7,675 bases of DNA from NCBI GenBank assembly GCA_946533525.1, contig CAMNBW010000067.1, positions 1 to 7,675 of the forward strand, written 5' to 3'. Position numbers and translations under genes: made by a program. Below, piece after piece: positions 7,340-7,675 of the stretch. How positions within the stretch are numbered: position 1 is the first letter of the stretch; every line of letters begins with the position of its first letter. The stretch is from an uncultured Lachnospiraceae bacterium (GTDB lineage: Bacteria; Bacillota; Clostridia; Lachnospirales; Lachnospiraceae). The notes beneath the pieces were generated by a model. It searched no databases. It saw only the letters and a list, made by a program, of their open reading frames with translations, and had not been told where the DNA came from.

Positions 7340-7675
7340 TTACTTATAACCTATATAACCCTTCGCTTTAAGAAGCTCGGCACAAAGCAATCCGCCGCCC
7401 GCGGCTCCGCGCACGGTATTGTGTGAAAGGCCTACGAACTTATAATCAAAGATAGTGTCCTCCCGAAGCCTGCCTATGGATATGCCGAAGCCTCTCTCGT
7501 AATCCACATCCAGCCTTACCTGGGGACGGTCGTCCTCTGTCATATACTGAATAAACTGCTTGGGAGCCGAGGGAAGACCCAGTTTCTGAGGTTCTCCGCT
7601 AAACTCCGTCATAGCCTTTATAAGCGCTTCCTTTTCCGGCTTTTTCTCAAAATTGACAAATACGGTAGCGGTATG
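7340..7675 (-). CDS. asd: Aspartate-semialdehyde dehydrogenase, C-terminal part (truncated by window edge)
   Basis: The last 111 codons of a longer gene; the reading frame is open to the right edge, and the internal ATG at 7612 is not the true start. The enzyme reduces aspartyl-4-phosphate to aspartate semialdehyde with NADPH, the branch point towards lysine/diaminopimelate, threonine and methionine. The visible part begins HTATVFVNFEKKP, where the first residue is probably the conserved active-site His of the GHT motif. It continues with GEPQKLGLPSAPKQFI, RPQVRLD, GISIGRLREDTIFDYKFVGL and SHNTVRGAAGGGLLCAELL. These are characteristic of the archaeal/clostridial-type ASADH, which differs from the E. 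coli type at the C-terminus. The N-terminal NADP-binding part and the catalytic Cys lie outside the window. The stop is 6 nt from topB, so the two are likely co-transcribed. Confidence 0.95.
   Translation of the reverse strand, partial: HTATVFVNFEKKPEKEALIKAMTEFSGEPQKLGLPSAPKQFIQYMTEDDRPQVRLDVDYERGFGISIGRLREDTIFDYKFVGLSHNTVRGAAGGGLLCAELLKAKGYIGYK

Noticed and set aside
1..7675. RNA genes, CRISPR arrays, insertion sequences or prophage parts
   Set aside because: No tRNA-like or rRNA-like segment, no regularly spaced repeats, no transposase or integrase and no flanking inverted repeats were seen; gaps between genes are at most about 60 nt.

Overview
The window is a tightly packed chromosomal stretch with every recognisable gene on the minus strand. 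Protein-level features suggest a Clostridia bacterium, most likely of the Lachnospiraceae type. They are an archaeal/clostridial-style Asd C-terminus, a divergent topoisomerase III with the GRVMTCVL motif, an NfnA-type flavoprotein, a GtrII-like membrane protein and moderate GC with AT-rich gaps. The family assignment comes from remembered resemblance and was not searched.

In transcription order (right to left): (1) 7675-7340, the C-terminal end of aspartate-semialdehyde dehydrogenase (asd), cut by the window edge. (2) 7333-5354, a complete type IA topoisomerase III (topB). (3) 5328-4657, a small left-handed beta-helix protein matching the acetyltransferase half of GlmU but without the uridyltransferase half. 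(4) 4660-3176, a GtrII-like polytopic glucosyltransferase-family membrane protein. (5) 3162-949, a large YfhO / PTPS-related polytopic membrane protein of the GT-C type. (6) 887-6, nfnA, the small flavoprotein subunit of the electron-bifurcating NADH-dependent ferredoxin:NADP+ oxidoreductase. Its expected partner nfnB would begin just beyond the left edge.

Genes 1-5 are separated by 6, 25, -4 and 13 nt and look like one transcription unit: lysine/threonine/methionine precursor synthesis (asd), DNA decatenation (topB), then a three-gene block that I infer modifies a cell-surface glycan. A 61-nt AT-rich gap precedes nfnA. It holds a good Shine-Dalgarno and a plausible sigma-70-type promoter whose predicted start lies directly before a run of eight T. 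No RNA gene, mobile element, CRISPR array or convincing intrinsic terminator was seen.

I found no clearly new system. The points most worth a second look are the three-gene envelope block, an in-register A_AAA_AAG slippery heptamer in topB, and the T-tract at the presumed nfnA start site.
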